Assembly: GCF_043951855.1 (NCBI RefSeq)
Contig: NZ_JBINJW010000004.1
Location: 62,001-126,000 of the forward strand
Length of the DNA stretch: 64,000 nt
From: Proteiniclasticum sp043951855
Lineage (GTDB): Bacteria; Bacillota; Clostridia; Clostridiales; Clostridiaceae
Reading direction: 5' to 3'
Part shown: positions 15,575 through 26,200 of the stretch, one piece after another
Layout of the letters: each line of letters begins with the position of its first letter
Numbering within the stretch: the stretch's first letter is position 1
Made by a program: the position numbers and the translations under genes
The notes under the pieces: generated by a model
What the model was told of the DNA's origin: nothing
The model's input: the letters and a program-made list of their open reading frames with translations, nothing else
The model's database searches: none

Positions 15575-18547
15575 TTGGCGAGTAAAAATCAGATTCCAAC
15601 AGACAACAACATCCTGAATGTCCCTCTGGAAGAGGCCATGCCGGACAACTTTCTGCCCTATGCGGTGGAAGTGGCCAAGGACAGAGCCCTTCCGGATGTC
15701 AGAGACGGACTGAAACCCGTTCATAGAAGAATTCTATACGGCGCTTATCAGCTGAAGGCCTTTCACGATAAGCCCTACTATAAATCCGCGAGAATCGTCG
15801 GAGACATTCTGGGTAAGTACCATCCTCACGGAGATTCATCGGTCTACGATGCCATGGTGATTCTGGCCCAGGACTTCAGCACCAGAATGCCCCTCATCGA
15901 CGGCCACGGAAACTGGGGGTCCATCGATGGAGACAGTGCGGCGGCCATGAGATACACAGAAGCAAGGCTCTCCCGCGGGGCGGAAGAGATGCTTCGTGAC
16001 ATCGACAAAGATACAGTGGAGTTCGTCTACAACTATTCGGATACGGAGCTGGAGCCCAAGGTGCTGCCGTCCCGCTATCCGAACCTTCTGGTCAACGGCG
16101 CCTTCGGTATTGCCGTAGGTCTTGCCACCAACATCCCTCCCCACAACATGAGAGAAAGCATCAGTGCGGTCTGCGCCTACATCGACGATCCGGATATGGA
16201 CGTTTCGGGTCTCATGGAGCATGTGAAGGGACCGGACTTTCCCACAGGAGGTGTACTTATCGGAGGAGACTCCCTGAAGGAAGCCTATGAAAAGGGTGAA
16301 GGAAAAGTGGTCCTTCGTGCCAATGCCAAGGTGGAGAAGCTCACCACGGGAAGATACGCCATCGTGGTGACGGAGTTCCCGTACCGAAAGAACAAGGCAA
16401 AGCTTCTGCAGCAGATCTCTGCCATGACGGCAGACAAGAAGCATCAGAAGGCCCTGGATGGCATCATGGACATCAGAGATGAGTCCGACAGAGACGGTGT
16501 CCGGGCGGTCATCGAGTTCAAGAAGCAGATCGATCTGGAAACGGCGGAGAAGATTCTTCTCTACCTCTACAAGAGATGCGATCTTCAGATCAACATCAAC
16601 TTCAATATGGTGGCGCTTTATAAGGGGAAACCCGAGACCATGGGTCTGAAAGACATCATCCGCTATTATGTGGAACACCAGAGAGAAGTGGTCCTGCGAA
16701 GAACCAAGAAGGAGCTGGACAGCGCACTGAAAAGATTCCATATCGTGGAAGGCTTCATGAAGGCCATCGACATCATGGATCAGGTCATCAGGACCATCAG
16801 AGAATCCAGTTCCAAAGCCAACGCAAGAGAGAACCTGGTGAAGGAGTACGGCTTCAGCGAGGAGCAGGCCACTGCGATTCTGGAGCTCATGCTCTACAGA
16901 CTTACGGGGCTTGAGCTGAAAGCCTATGTCAAGGAACACAACGAGCTGTCAAGGCTCATCAAGTCTCTTGAAAAGATCATAAACAGCCGTGAGGCGCTGG
17001 ATAAGCTGGTGAAGAAGGAGCTTCTGGAAGTGGCGGAAGACTTCGGCGACGACAGAAGAACGCTGATCATCAAGGACGAGGAGGAAGCGGTCATCGACGC
17101 CATGGACATCATCGTTCAGGAAGATGTGGTGGTGACCATCTCAAGAGAAGGCTTCATCAAGCGCATGCCGCTGAAAAACTATCAGAGAGTCACAACGGAC
17201 GAGTCCTCCATCGAGTATCGTGAAGGGGATGAGCTGGCGGTGCTTCTGGAGAGCAACACCAAGGATGTGCTCTACATCTTCTCGGATTCGGGCATGCTCT
17301 ATCAGCTGAAGACCATGGATGTGCCGGAGCACAAATGGAAGGATAAGGGCGTCCGCATGGACAACTACATCAAGGGCATCGACTTCAACGAAGAGTCCAT
17401 CATAGCGGCCTTCTCCATGAACGGACAGGACGAGGAAGGAAGCTTCAAGTTCATCACTTCCAGAGGATCTCTGAAGAGAACGGACCTGGAGAGCTTCAAG
17501 ACCAATTACTCCAAGATCATCGCCCTGAAACTGAGAAAGGATGAGAAGCTTGTTTCAGTGATTCTGGACAAGTACAGAGTACTGTATGAAAACACCCTAG
17601 GAGAACTGCTCCCAAGAGTATACAAGGACTACATCTATGAGAACAGAGATCAGCTGCACATGGTGGAACTGCCTCAGGTGCCGCTCTTTGTAAGAATCCT
17701 TACAAAGAACGGACTGGACTTCACTGTGCCGGAAGCTGATGTGGAAGTGAAGGAAAGAATGTCCATTCCGGACAGCTTCCTGAGTCTGCCGGATAAGGAT
17801 GAGGTCTACAGAGTCCATTATGAGATGGATTATGAGGCCAAGGCATTCAATCTCACCATTTCCGACCGGGGAGAGATCAAGGTGGTGCAGAGAGCCAGCA
17901 GAGCCAAGAACCTCTATAAAGTCAGCGGGGAATCCTATCTGAGCCTTGTGATCGTCACAAGTCTTGGTGCATACTACAAGCTGCCCATGTACATGTTTGA
18001 GAATCTGGAAGGCAGTGTCATTTTATCGGATCTCTACGATGACATCGATAAGAACGAACGGGTTGTGGGTGTATTCACTCTGGAAGAGGATGCGAACGAC
18101 AACCAGGAAGTATACTTCGTCACAGAAGAGGGGATCGTCAAGAGAACCTCCGTGGAAGACTTCAGAGGAGAAGTGACCACTTCTCATGTGATCAAGTTCA
18201 AGAAGGCCACGGACAGACTGGTCTATGCGGAAGCCTTCAGTGGGGATCTGGATGAGGATATTCTTCTGATTTCCGAGAAGGGCATGGCCATCCGGTTTGA
18301 AACCTCAAGCATCTCGCTTCTTTCAAGAAACGCGTCCGGTGTTGTGGGCATGAACCTGAAGGATGAAGACCGGGTCTTCTTCGCCAAGGTCATCACAGAG
18401 GAGAAGGAGCTTATGGTAGGCTCCAAAGCCAATGAAGATGAGACCATGAAGATCGAAGACATCAAGCTTCAGAACCGTGCCACAAGAGGAAAGAGCATCA
18501 TGGTTCTTGTGCTGGGGGATAAGATCAATAAAGTGGAAGTGAATTAA
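15575..18547 (+). CDS. parC: DNA topoisomerase IV subunit A, long form
   Basis: The 990-residue subunit carries the breakage-reunion domain with the active tyrosine in AAMRYTEARLS. The quinolone region reads HPHGDSSVYDA, which keeps the Ser and Asp found in drug-sensitive enzymes. The C-terminal beta-pinwheel has degenerate blades (for example VTISREGFIKRMPL, FVTEEGIVKRTS, LISEKGMAIRF) and no QRRGGKG GyrA box, which favours ParC over GyrA. At 990 residues it is longer than most ParC proteins (about 740-830). The start is a TTG, seven bases after AGGAGG. It is 11 bases from parE. Confidence 0.85.
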   Translation: MASKNQIPTDNNILNVPLEEAMPDNFLPYAVEVAKDRALPDVRDGLKPVHRRILYGAYQLKAFHDKPYYKSARIVGDILGKYHPHGDSSVYDAMVILAQDFSTRMPLIDGHGNWGSIDGDSAAAMRYTEARLSRGAEEMLRDIDKDTVEFVYNYSDTELEPKVLPSRYPNLLVNGAFGIAVGLATNIPPHNMRESISAVCAYIDDPDMDVSGLMEHVKGPDFPTGGVLIGGDSLKEAYEKGEGKVVLRANAKVEKLTTGRYAIVVTEFPYRKNKAKLLQQISAMTADKKHQKALDGIMDIRDESDRDGVRAVIEFKKQIDLETAEKILLYLYKRCDLQININFNMVALYKGKPETMGLKDIIRYYVEHQREVVLRRTKKELDSALKRFHIVEGFMKAIDIMDQVIRTIRESSSKANARENLVKEYGFSEEQATAILELMLYRLTGLELKAYVKEHNELSRLIKSLEKIINSREALDKLVKKELLEVAEDFGDDRRTLIIKDEEEAVIDAMDIIVQEDVVVTISREGFIKRMPLKNYQRVTTDESSIEYREGDELAVLLESNTKDVLYIFSDSGMLYQLKTMDVPEHKWKDKGVRMDNYIKGIDFNEESIIAAFSMNGQDEEGSFKFITSRGSLKRTDLESFKTNYSKIIALKLRKDEKLVSVILDKYRVLYENTLGELLPRVYKDYIYENRDQLHMVELPQVPLFVRILTKNGLDFTVPEADVEVKERMSIPDSFLSLPDKDEVYRVHYEMDYEAKAFNLTISDRGEIKVVQRASRAKNLYKVSGESYLSLVIVTSLGAYYKLPMYMFENLEGSVILSDLYDDIDKNERVVGVFTLEEDANDNQEVYFVTEEGIVKRTSVEDFRGEVTTSHVIKFKKATDRLVYAEAFSGDLDEDILLISEKGMAIRFETSSISLLSRNASGVVGMNLKDEDRVFFAKVITEEKELMVGSKANEDETMKIEDIKLQNRATRGKSIMVLVLGDKINKVEVN

Positions 18548-18564
18548 GAGAATAAGATAAACGA

Positions 18565-18609
18565 AACCGCAGCAGAACTAGAATCATCAGTTCTGCTGCG
18601 GTTCTTTTT
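18565..18609 (+). terminator. Terminator after parC
   Basis: A perfect 15-bp stem (AACCGCAGCAGAACT 18565-18579 with its complement at 18589-18603) is followed by CTTTTTG. Confidence 0.88.
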
Positions 18610-18933
18610 GAGCCGAGATATGAGGTGCGTATCGATTTGGTGTTATTTTATAGTTACCATTGCTGTTCTATTGTTCCACTTCAGTTATATTATGATAGAT
18701 TAAAGGTTTATGAGTTTGAGTAGGATAGATAAGGAAAAACCATTATCAGCAAATCGGAAAAAACATATATTTCCGGAATGTTTGATTCTAGTTAAAAGAT
18801 ACTAATAGTTATTAATTTGATTTGATAATTTATAATTATTGTTGTTAATCAAGGATTATGATATGTTTAATGAAAACAAACAAAGCGGAAATTATTTAAT
18901 ATTTTCCGCTTTGTTTGGAATTGGAGGATGATT
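18610..18933. other. AT-rich intergenic stretch
   Basis: I see no gene here. It is clearly richer in A and T than the flanking operons. It contains the hairpin at 18877-18917, next to the broken antitoxin gene. Confidence 0.6.
18877..18917. repeat. 15-bp inverted repeat upstream of the AbiEi-like gene
   Basis: CAAACAAAGCGGAAA (18877-18891) is perfectly complementary to 18903-18917. It ends 16 bases before the ATG at 18934. AbiEi-type antitoxins repress their own promoter through inverted repeats, so it may be the old operator; it could also be a terminator. Confidence 0.5.
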
Positions 18934-19698
18934 ATGAGAAATAAAACAACAAAAGAAGAGATCATAAGAAGATTCGGCTATGGCAATGCTTTTTCATAAG
19001 AAGATCTGTATAAATTCTACAAGATAAAGGAAAATGATTTGAAGGAAGGCACCTTTAGATGGAGAGTATACGAGCTGAAAAAAGAGGGAGTGATCACTAC
19101 TGTAAAAAGAGGGGTATATATTATTGATGACAAGAAGAAATTTGAACCGAAAGTGTCTCGTAGTGTAAAGATTACTTATAATATGATTGCGCGCGCTTTT
19201 CCATATGCGACTATCAGTATTTGGGATACATACTGGTTAAACAGTTTGATGAATCATCAAATTTACACCACGTATGTGATCGTAGAGGTTGATAAAGAAG
19301 TAGTAAGTCCTGTATTTAATATGCTTAAGGACAAGAAAGAGAATGTCTTTATGAATCCCAATGAGAAAGAGGTTGAAAACTATATACTCGGGGAAGATGC
19401 CATTATTGTAAGACCAATCATTAAGGAAGCTCCGTTGGTGGAGAGATCTGGTATTCATGTGTCGAAATTAGAGAAAATACTGGTAGATTTATATTTCGAT
19501 AAACTATTACTGGTATCTTATAGAGGTAATGAAATGAAGAATATTTTTACACGAGCACTTGCCGAATATGAGATAAACTATTCTACATTATACAGATATG
19601 CACGGAATAGAGGTATAAAAAACAAAATAAGAGAATATATTCAAGAAACAGTAGGTATCGCTGCTGGCGATGATGAAAGGATGAGAAATGATAGATAG
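18934..19698 (+). pseudogene. AbiEi-like type IV antitoxin, interrupted by a stop codon
   Basis: Reading from the ATG at 18934 (behind GGAGGATGATT) gives MRNKTTKEEIIRRFGYGNAF, then a TAA at 18997-18999 (codon 22). The same frame stays open to 19698, giving 219 residues if restarted at 19039. The first part is a winged helix (TFRWRVYELKKEGVITTVKRGVYII), the usual DNA-binding head of AbiEi/DUF6577-like antitoxins. The rest matches the family's C-terminal region only loosely. The base composition is AT-rich, unlike its neighbours, which suggests acquired DNA. Readthrough or internal start at 19039 could still give a truncated protein. The family call rests on remembered patterns and is moderate. 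Confidence 0.6.
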
Positions 19699-19821
19699 AG
19701 TTACCTTCACAAATGAGTGGATTGATGATAGAAGTATCTATATGCCAACATTCTTGTAGTGGAAGAGAATTTTACCCTAAAGGATATTTATGTTCAGGGT
19801 GTAAATCATAGTGTGAAGTAG
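19688..19821 (+). pseudogene. Possible toxin remnant after the AbiEi-like gene
   Basis: An ATG at 19688 overlaps the end of the antitoxin frame by 11 bases, as in intact abiEi-abiEii pairs. It stops after 23 codons (TAG 19757-19759). A different frame then reads about 21 residues to a TAG at 19819. A nucleotidyltransferase toxin would need about 280 residues, so most of it is missing. Confidence 0.4.
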
Positions 19822-19833
19822 AATAGAATATAT

Positions 19834-19863
19834 AAAAGGGTGAGTAAAGTCTCACCTTTTTTT
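19834..19863 (+). terminator. Terminator after the toxin-antitoxin remnant
   Basis: AAAAGGGTGAG and CTCACCTTTTT pair around TAAAGT, and a run of seven T follows. Confidence 0.7.
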
Positions 19864-20250
19864 CTGAAAAACATCGGATTGAAAAGTGAATTTTTTTATA
19901 TAAAATAAGTTTATTCTAATTCGTGTCCGATTCAGAAAATATACGGTCAGGTGATATCATTTATGCGAGTTGAATGAGGATATAATGAAAAATGAAATAA
20001 TTCTGTAAATTATATTAAACATTGAGGCTCATATGCTTTGGTAATCAAAATATCTTATTGAATATTCTGTTTATTAATTATCGAAATTGATTGATATTGT
20101 GAAAGGTAGATAGTAAGATAGAAATGGATAACGTTTACAGAAGAATACTTGAGGACTTCAACTTGATTCGTCCGGTTGAAGTTTTTTTCACCCTAAAAAT
20201 TATGCACTGATTTTCTGAAAACGCATCTAATTATTTTCAGGAGGCGAAAA
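19864..20250. other. AT-rich leader region of the large surface protein gene
   Basis: No gene is visible. It holds a terminator-like hairpin at 20155-20189. A sequence loosely like a catabolite-response element (GGATAACGTTTACA, 20126-20139) precedes it. The promoter of the surface protein gene is not clear. Confidence 0.45.
20155..20189 (+). terminator. Terminator-like hairpin upstream of the surface protein gene
   Basis: ACTTCAAC (20155-20162) pairs with GTTGAAGT (20175-20182), followed by seven T. It ends about 60 bases before the ATG at 20251, so it could be an attenuator or could end upstream transcription. Confidence 0.6.
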
Positions 20251-23200
20251 ATGAAAAAAATTCGAACCAGAAAAATCGCAGTCTGGCTTCTGGCATGGAT
20301 GTTCGTTCTGACACTGATACCAGGTCAGAAGATCATGGCAGCGCCAGAACCCGTAGGTACGGGTCCCGTAGTCATCTACGAGGCTTATGGTGGTGGAGGA
20401 AACAGCGGTGCTGTCTACAAATCCGATTTCATTGTTTTGAAGAACATATCAGATCAGGATGTGGACCTTGCTGGATGGGCCATCCAATATGCATCCGCAA
20501 CAGGTACTTTCAACAGCAAACTGGATCTTGAGGGTACACTTGCACCAGAAAGCTATTTTGTAATTGAAGCCGGAACTGGCACAAATCAGGAACTTCCCGC
20601 AGTGCCGACTCCAGATATGACAACCGGAATCGCTATGGGTGCAAAGTCATTCAAACTTGCCCTGACTAGCGATACTACACCAATAGCGGATTCAAGTCTG
20701 AATGAGACAACTTTCAGCAACTATCCGAATATTGTAGACTATCTTGGAGTAGGGACTGCTACAGCGTATCTCGGAGTTGGAACAGCTCCAGAAAGCTCAA
20801 ATTCCACTTCTGTCATCAGAAAGGATATCGCAAATCCATATACGGGTGACAACAGTGCGGATTTTGAAGTTCATACACCGGATCTTACCTATCTAGATGG
20901 AACAACAGATCCAGGAGATGGAGGGACAACAGATCCTGAACCAACACTTGTCACCATTGAAGCAGCAAGAGCTGCAACTGGTGTTGTGAAGACAAAAGGA
21001 ATTGTAACATTCATAGATGGCAGAAATGTAGTGATTCAGGATGCAACTGCTGCCATTCATAATTATCTTTCCGTGGCAGATGCGGAAATCAGTCTGGGCA
21101 TGGAACTTACGGTCACGGGTACCAGAGGAGCCTACAATGGCCTGGAACAGATCAATGTAAGTTCTGCAGAAGATGTCATCAAGGGTGAAATCAAGACACT
21201 TCCTGCACCAAAGCTGGTTACCATGGCGGATCTTAATGATTCAGCGAAAGCCGAAGCTCTGGAATCCCAGAGAATCCTCATTGAAGAAGTGACGCTTGGT
21301 GCAATCGGTTCAAATACGCAGATCAGTAAAGACGAACTGTCTTTCAATATCTACAGATTACCAACCCTCACCGGCATCGCAGCTGGAGATGTGGTGGATG
21401 TAGTCGCAGTCTTAAGTCAGTATAACGCTTATCAGCTTCGCGTTGCGGAAGCTTCTGATGTCACTCTTTCCAGTGGCATCGACAGAATCACCGTGGCAGA
21501 AGCAAGAGCCGCAACGGGAGAAGTGACAACCAGAGGTATCGTCACCTTCATTGATGGCAGAAATGTCACCATCCAGGACGCTACCGGTGGTATCAACAAC
21601 TACCTTCCAGCATCCGATGCGGAAATCGTACTGGGTATGGAACTGACCGTGACGGGTAACCGTGGAAGCTATAACAACTGGGAACAGATTTCAGTTACCG
21701 CATATGAAAAAGGTGCTGTAAAAGCAATGCCGGCACCAAAAGTAGTCACCATGGAAGAGCTTACAGACCCATTACAGGCTGAAGCACTGGAATCCCTGAG
21801 ACTGCTGGTCAAAGGGGTGACACTGGATCCTGTATCTGGTGACAACACACCATTATCCAAAGACGGACTTTCCATCAACGTATACAGAATGCCTGCTCTG
21901 ACAGAAGTGTCAACAGGAGATGTGGTGGATGTGACTGCCATCATGGCACAGTACAAAACAACCTATCAGCTACGCGTCGCAGCTGCAGACCATGTGGTTC
22001 TTCATGAAGAAGTACTGGATCCAGTGACAGACGAGATGCTTACAGGACTTACTTCACTGAAGGAAGTCTATGCAGCCACAGCAGGAGATGTTGTCACAAC
22101 TGTAGGTCAGGTAGCCTATATCTACGGTGGAAACAGTATCCTCCTTCAGGATGTCATCGATGGAGAAATCGTAGGACTTCAGATTTATGATTATCCCAAC
22201 GTAGATAAATATGTCATCGGTGATATCGTGAAAGTCACCGGTAAGACCAGTCTTTACGGCGGTGTCATGCAGCTTGGATCCATTGCTGCGGAAGATATCG
22301 TAGTACTGGGCGCAGAAGAACCTTTCAAAGCACAGGAACTGACAGCAAAGGATATTCTGGACGGAGGCGATCAGTATCTATCTGAATTCGTCGTTGTCAG
22401 AGATGCGGTTCTAGGTGCTTACAGTGAAAGTGGCTCTACAATGATTACAGATGCCACTGGAACCATCGGTATTTACCGTGGTGCAGCATTCCCAGTGGGT
22501 GTGGTGGAAGGCGATACCGTTCATGTATACGCAGCCGCATCCAAATACACTACCACCAGACAGCTACGTGTAGGCGCAAGCGCTGACTACGTGGTTTCCA
22601 ACGATACAGACGGACCTGTGATCTCCCTTCCTTCGTTCCTTCCAGCCAAGGCGCTGAAAGACTACAACGTAGCCATTGATGTCATAGACAACGTAGGCGT
22701 AAAAACCGTGGAAATGGTTTATGAAATCAACGGGACATCATCAGATCCAATCACAATGGTTAAGAACGACACAACAGGAAAATACCAGGCGGTGATTCCT
22801 GGAACAGATCTGATAGACACAGCTCTAGTGAAGGTGACCTTTACAGCTGTGGATGTCAACGAGAACAAGACAGTCGAAACAGCAGAGATCGCAGTGGAAG
22901 ACAAACCACAGATTCTCTCCGTTACTCCATCGGCCAATGCGGCTACTGGAGAAGACAAGAAACCGGTAATCACAGTGGAATTTGAAAATGCGGGAACAGA
23001 CCCCGTAGTGATGCTGACACTCAATGAGGATGAACCGGTGGAAATGACCGTTGAAGGCAGCACGGCAACCTACACCATGGCAGAAGCCATGGAAGATGGA
23101 AAAGTCAATGCCAGCGTCCTCATTACAAGAGCAGACGAAGTGACTTCCGATGCGTATGAATGGAGCTTCTACATAGGAGAACCACTGTACAATTTCTATT

Positions 23201-26200
23201 TCGGACAGCTTCATTCCCATACCAATTATTCTGATGGTTCCGGTACACCGGATCAGGCGCTGACTTACGCAAGTAATGCAGAGCAGATCGATTTCCTTGC
23301 ACTGACGGACCACAGCAACTATTTTGATTCCACTGCAAATCTTGGAACATTCGATAATGAAAACTCAGGACTTGTTTCCAGTGAAAATGCAGCCATGAGC
23401 AAATGGGCATACTACAAATCCTATTTCGATCGTTACACCACGGAAGACTTCCTGGCTGTCTACGGATTCGAAATGACATGGAGCGGATCCTACGGACATA
23501 TCAATACATTCAACTCCAACGGATTTGTTTCCAGAAACGATCCTGTTCTCAACGCCAAAGGCGGATCAGGGCTTCAGGCTTACTATGATCTGCTGAAAGA
23601 GCAGGAAGGGACCTTCTCCCAGTTCAATCATCCAGGGTCCACTTTCGGTACTTTCGAAGACTTCGGACGCTATGATAAACTCATAGACGAAAAGATCAAT
23701 CTGATTGAAGTCGGAAACGGTGAAGGCCCTGTGGGCGGTTCCGGATACTGGCCAAGTTACCAGTATTACACTCAGGCACTGGATAAGGGATGGCATCTTG
23801 CACCTAGTAATGGTCAGGACAATCATAAAGGTAAATGGGGGGACTCCAACACAGCTAGAACAGTTGTCGTTGCAGACCGTCTTGACAAATCCTCCATTTA
23901 TGGCGCCATCAGCGACATGACAGTATACTCCACAGAAGACAACAACTTTGAAGTCTTCTATACAGCAAACAATCAGCCAATGGGTACAGTGCTTACAGAT
24001 TCTCCTGACAGACTGGACATTCTGGTGGATTTCAATGATCCGGATGCCCTGGACGTCATCGGAAAAGTAAGTGTCATCGTAAATGGTGGTATTGTGGCGC
24101 ATTCAGAGCAGATCAACTCCAACTCAGGAAAACTTGAAGTCTCACTTCCCAATGACTATTCCTACTACTACATCATGGCAGAGCAGGCGGATGGAGACAT
24201 CGCCGTCACTGCACCAGTGTGGACAGGTGAAGTCACTCAGGTGGGCATCAACGACATGACTAAAGACACATCCATGGACGTCATGGGTGAAACCACAAAG
24301 ATCACGACTCATATGTATAATGGAGAAGCAGAAGATTTCACCATTACAAGCGTGGAATATCTTCTTGATGGAGAACTTCTTGCATCCGTTACAGAGAACC
24401 TTCCGGTTATCCTGAAGGGAACAGAAGCGGATCTCACATTTGATTATGTACCGGAAAAAGTGGGCAAACAGACCATCACGGTCAATGTGGAAGGAAACCT
24501 TAATGGAATTTCCATGGCATTCACCAAGTCCATCAGTCTGAATGTCTATAACAACGACAGCGTCGTGGACATCCTTGTAGATGCGGCTCATGACAACTTC
24601 TATATCTCCGGAGACTATGCGGACAACGATACGTACTTTACCGCTGTAGCCGGACAGAAGGGTGCAAGAGTGAAACGTGTCAATGATGTCATCACGGAAG
24701 AATCTCTGGAAGGGATCGAGCTTCTTATGCTCACCGTTCCATACAAGGGATTCGGACAGATTCCAAAGAGCTATACAGATGCTGAAATCACGGCAATCAG
24801 AAACTATGCGGAAAACGGCGGAAACATCATTCTGACTTCCAAGTCAGACAGAGGGAATCCAGGCGGCGAATTCGATGCGGCAGTGATCTCCAACAGTATC
24901 CTGGAAGCAATCGGCGCGAAAGCCAGAATTGCAGATGGTATTGTAGTGGATAACGAAAGAAAGTCCAACGAAGCCTATAGGATCCAGTTCACTGAAGATG
25001 CGAACTTCAATGAAGACAGCATGTTCGGTAAGGGAATCCTGACACAGACCACAAAGACTTTCAACGCATACAACTCCGCACCGGTGATTCTAAATGGTGC
25101 AACACCGATCGTCTCTGGTTATGAGACCACCTGGGGCGCAAACTATACAGAGAACTTCACGGGTTCAGCCTATGTGCCGAACTATGACGAAGATCTAGTA
25201 GTAGTGGAAAAAGGCGATGTGACACTCGTTGCAGAAGAAATGCTTCCAGGAGGAGGCTTTCTTGTAACAGCTGGTGTGACATTCTTCTCCAACTTTGAAG
25301 TGACAGTGGAAATGCTCATCGAAGAATCCGTGAGAAACGCGAACTTCATGATTCTCAACAATGTCATCGATGAGATCAAACCTGAACCTGTGATCACGCC
25401 GATCGCTGAAGTGCAGGAAGCCGAAGAAGGCCTGCAGTTCACCATAAGAGGCAGACTCACAAGCAACGTCAGCGGTTTTGACAAGAGCACGGCATTCTTT
25501 GACAGTGCTTATATTCAGGACGAAACTGGCGGAATCAACATCTTCCCGATTGATGGAAACTACGAAGCGGGAACCATGCTGGAAATCACTGGCATCACTT
25601 CTTCCTATCAGGGAGAACACCAGCTGAACATCAGCAGCATGAAAGTCATTGATGAACCTGTTCTAAAGGTTCAGCCGAAGATGATGCAGACCGCTGAAGT
25701 ATCCTACAACCTGGGACTTCTGGTTCAGGTGGAAGGTATTGTAAGAGACATAGAAATGGTGGAAGGTGTCATTGAAGCCATTTACGTGGAGGACGAAAGC
25801 GGTGTTCCGGTAAGAGTGTTCATAGACGGTTATATCGGCACAGACGTTGTCATGCCTGACATAGAAGTAGGCGACATCGTCAATGCCATAGGACTTTCTT
25901 CCATAGATCCTCTCGGACCAAGAATCCGTGTCAGAGACAGAAGTGAAGTCACACTGGCAGCGAAAGCTGCTGACAAGGCTGAACTGGAAGAAATTCTGGA
26001 TGCGGCTGAAGTGATTTCAGTGGAAAACATGACAGAAGAGAGCGCAGAAGCACTAAAGGACGCCATTGCAGCTGCAAAGGCGGTTCTAGAAGATGAATTT
26101 GCGACCCAGGAAGAAGTGGACGAAGCTTCTGAAATGCTGCTTGCAGCCATAGAAGCTCTGGAACCTGCGGAAGAACCTGGTACAGGCGAGACAGCCTATG

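Noticed and set aside
15575..18547. Reading the topoisomerase pair as gyrB-gyrA
   Set aside because: The A subunit has no QRRGGKG-type GyrA box and the pair is not near replication-origin genes in this window; ParE-ParC is more likely, though not certain.
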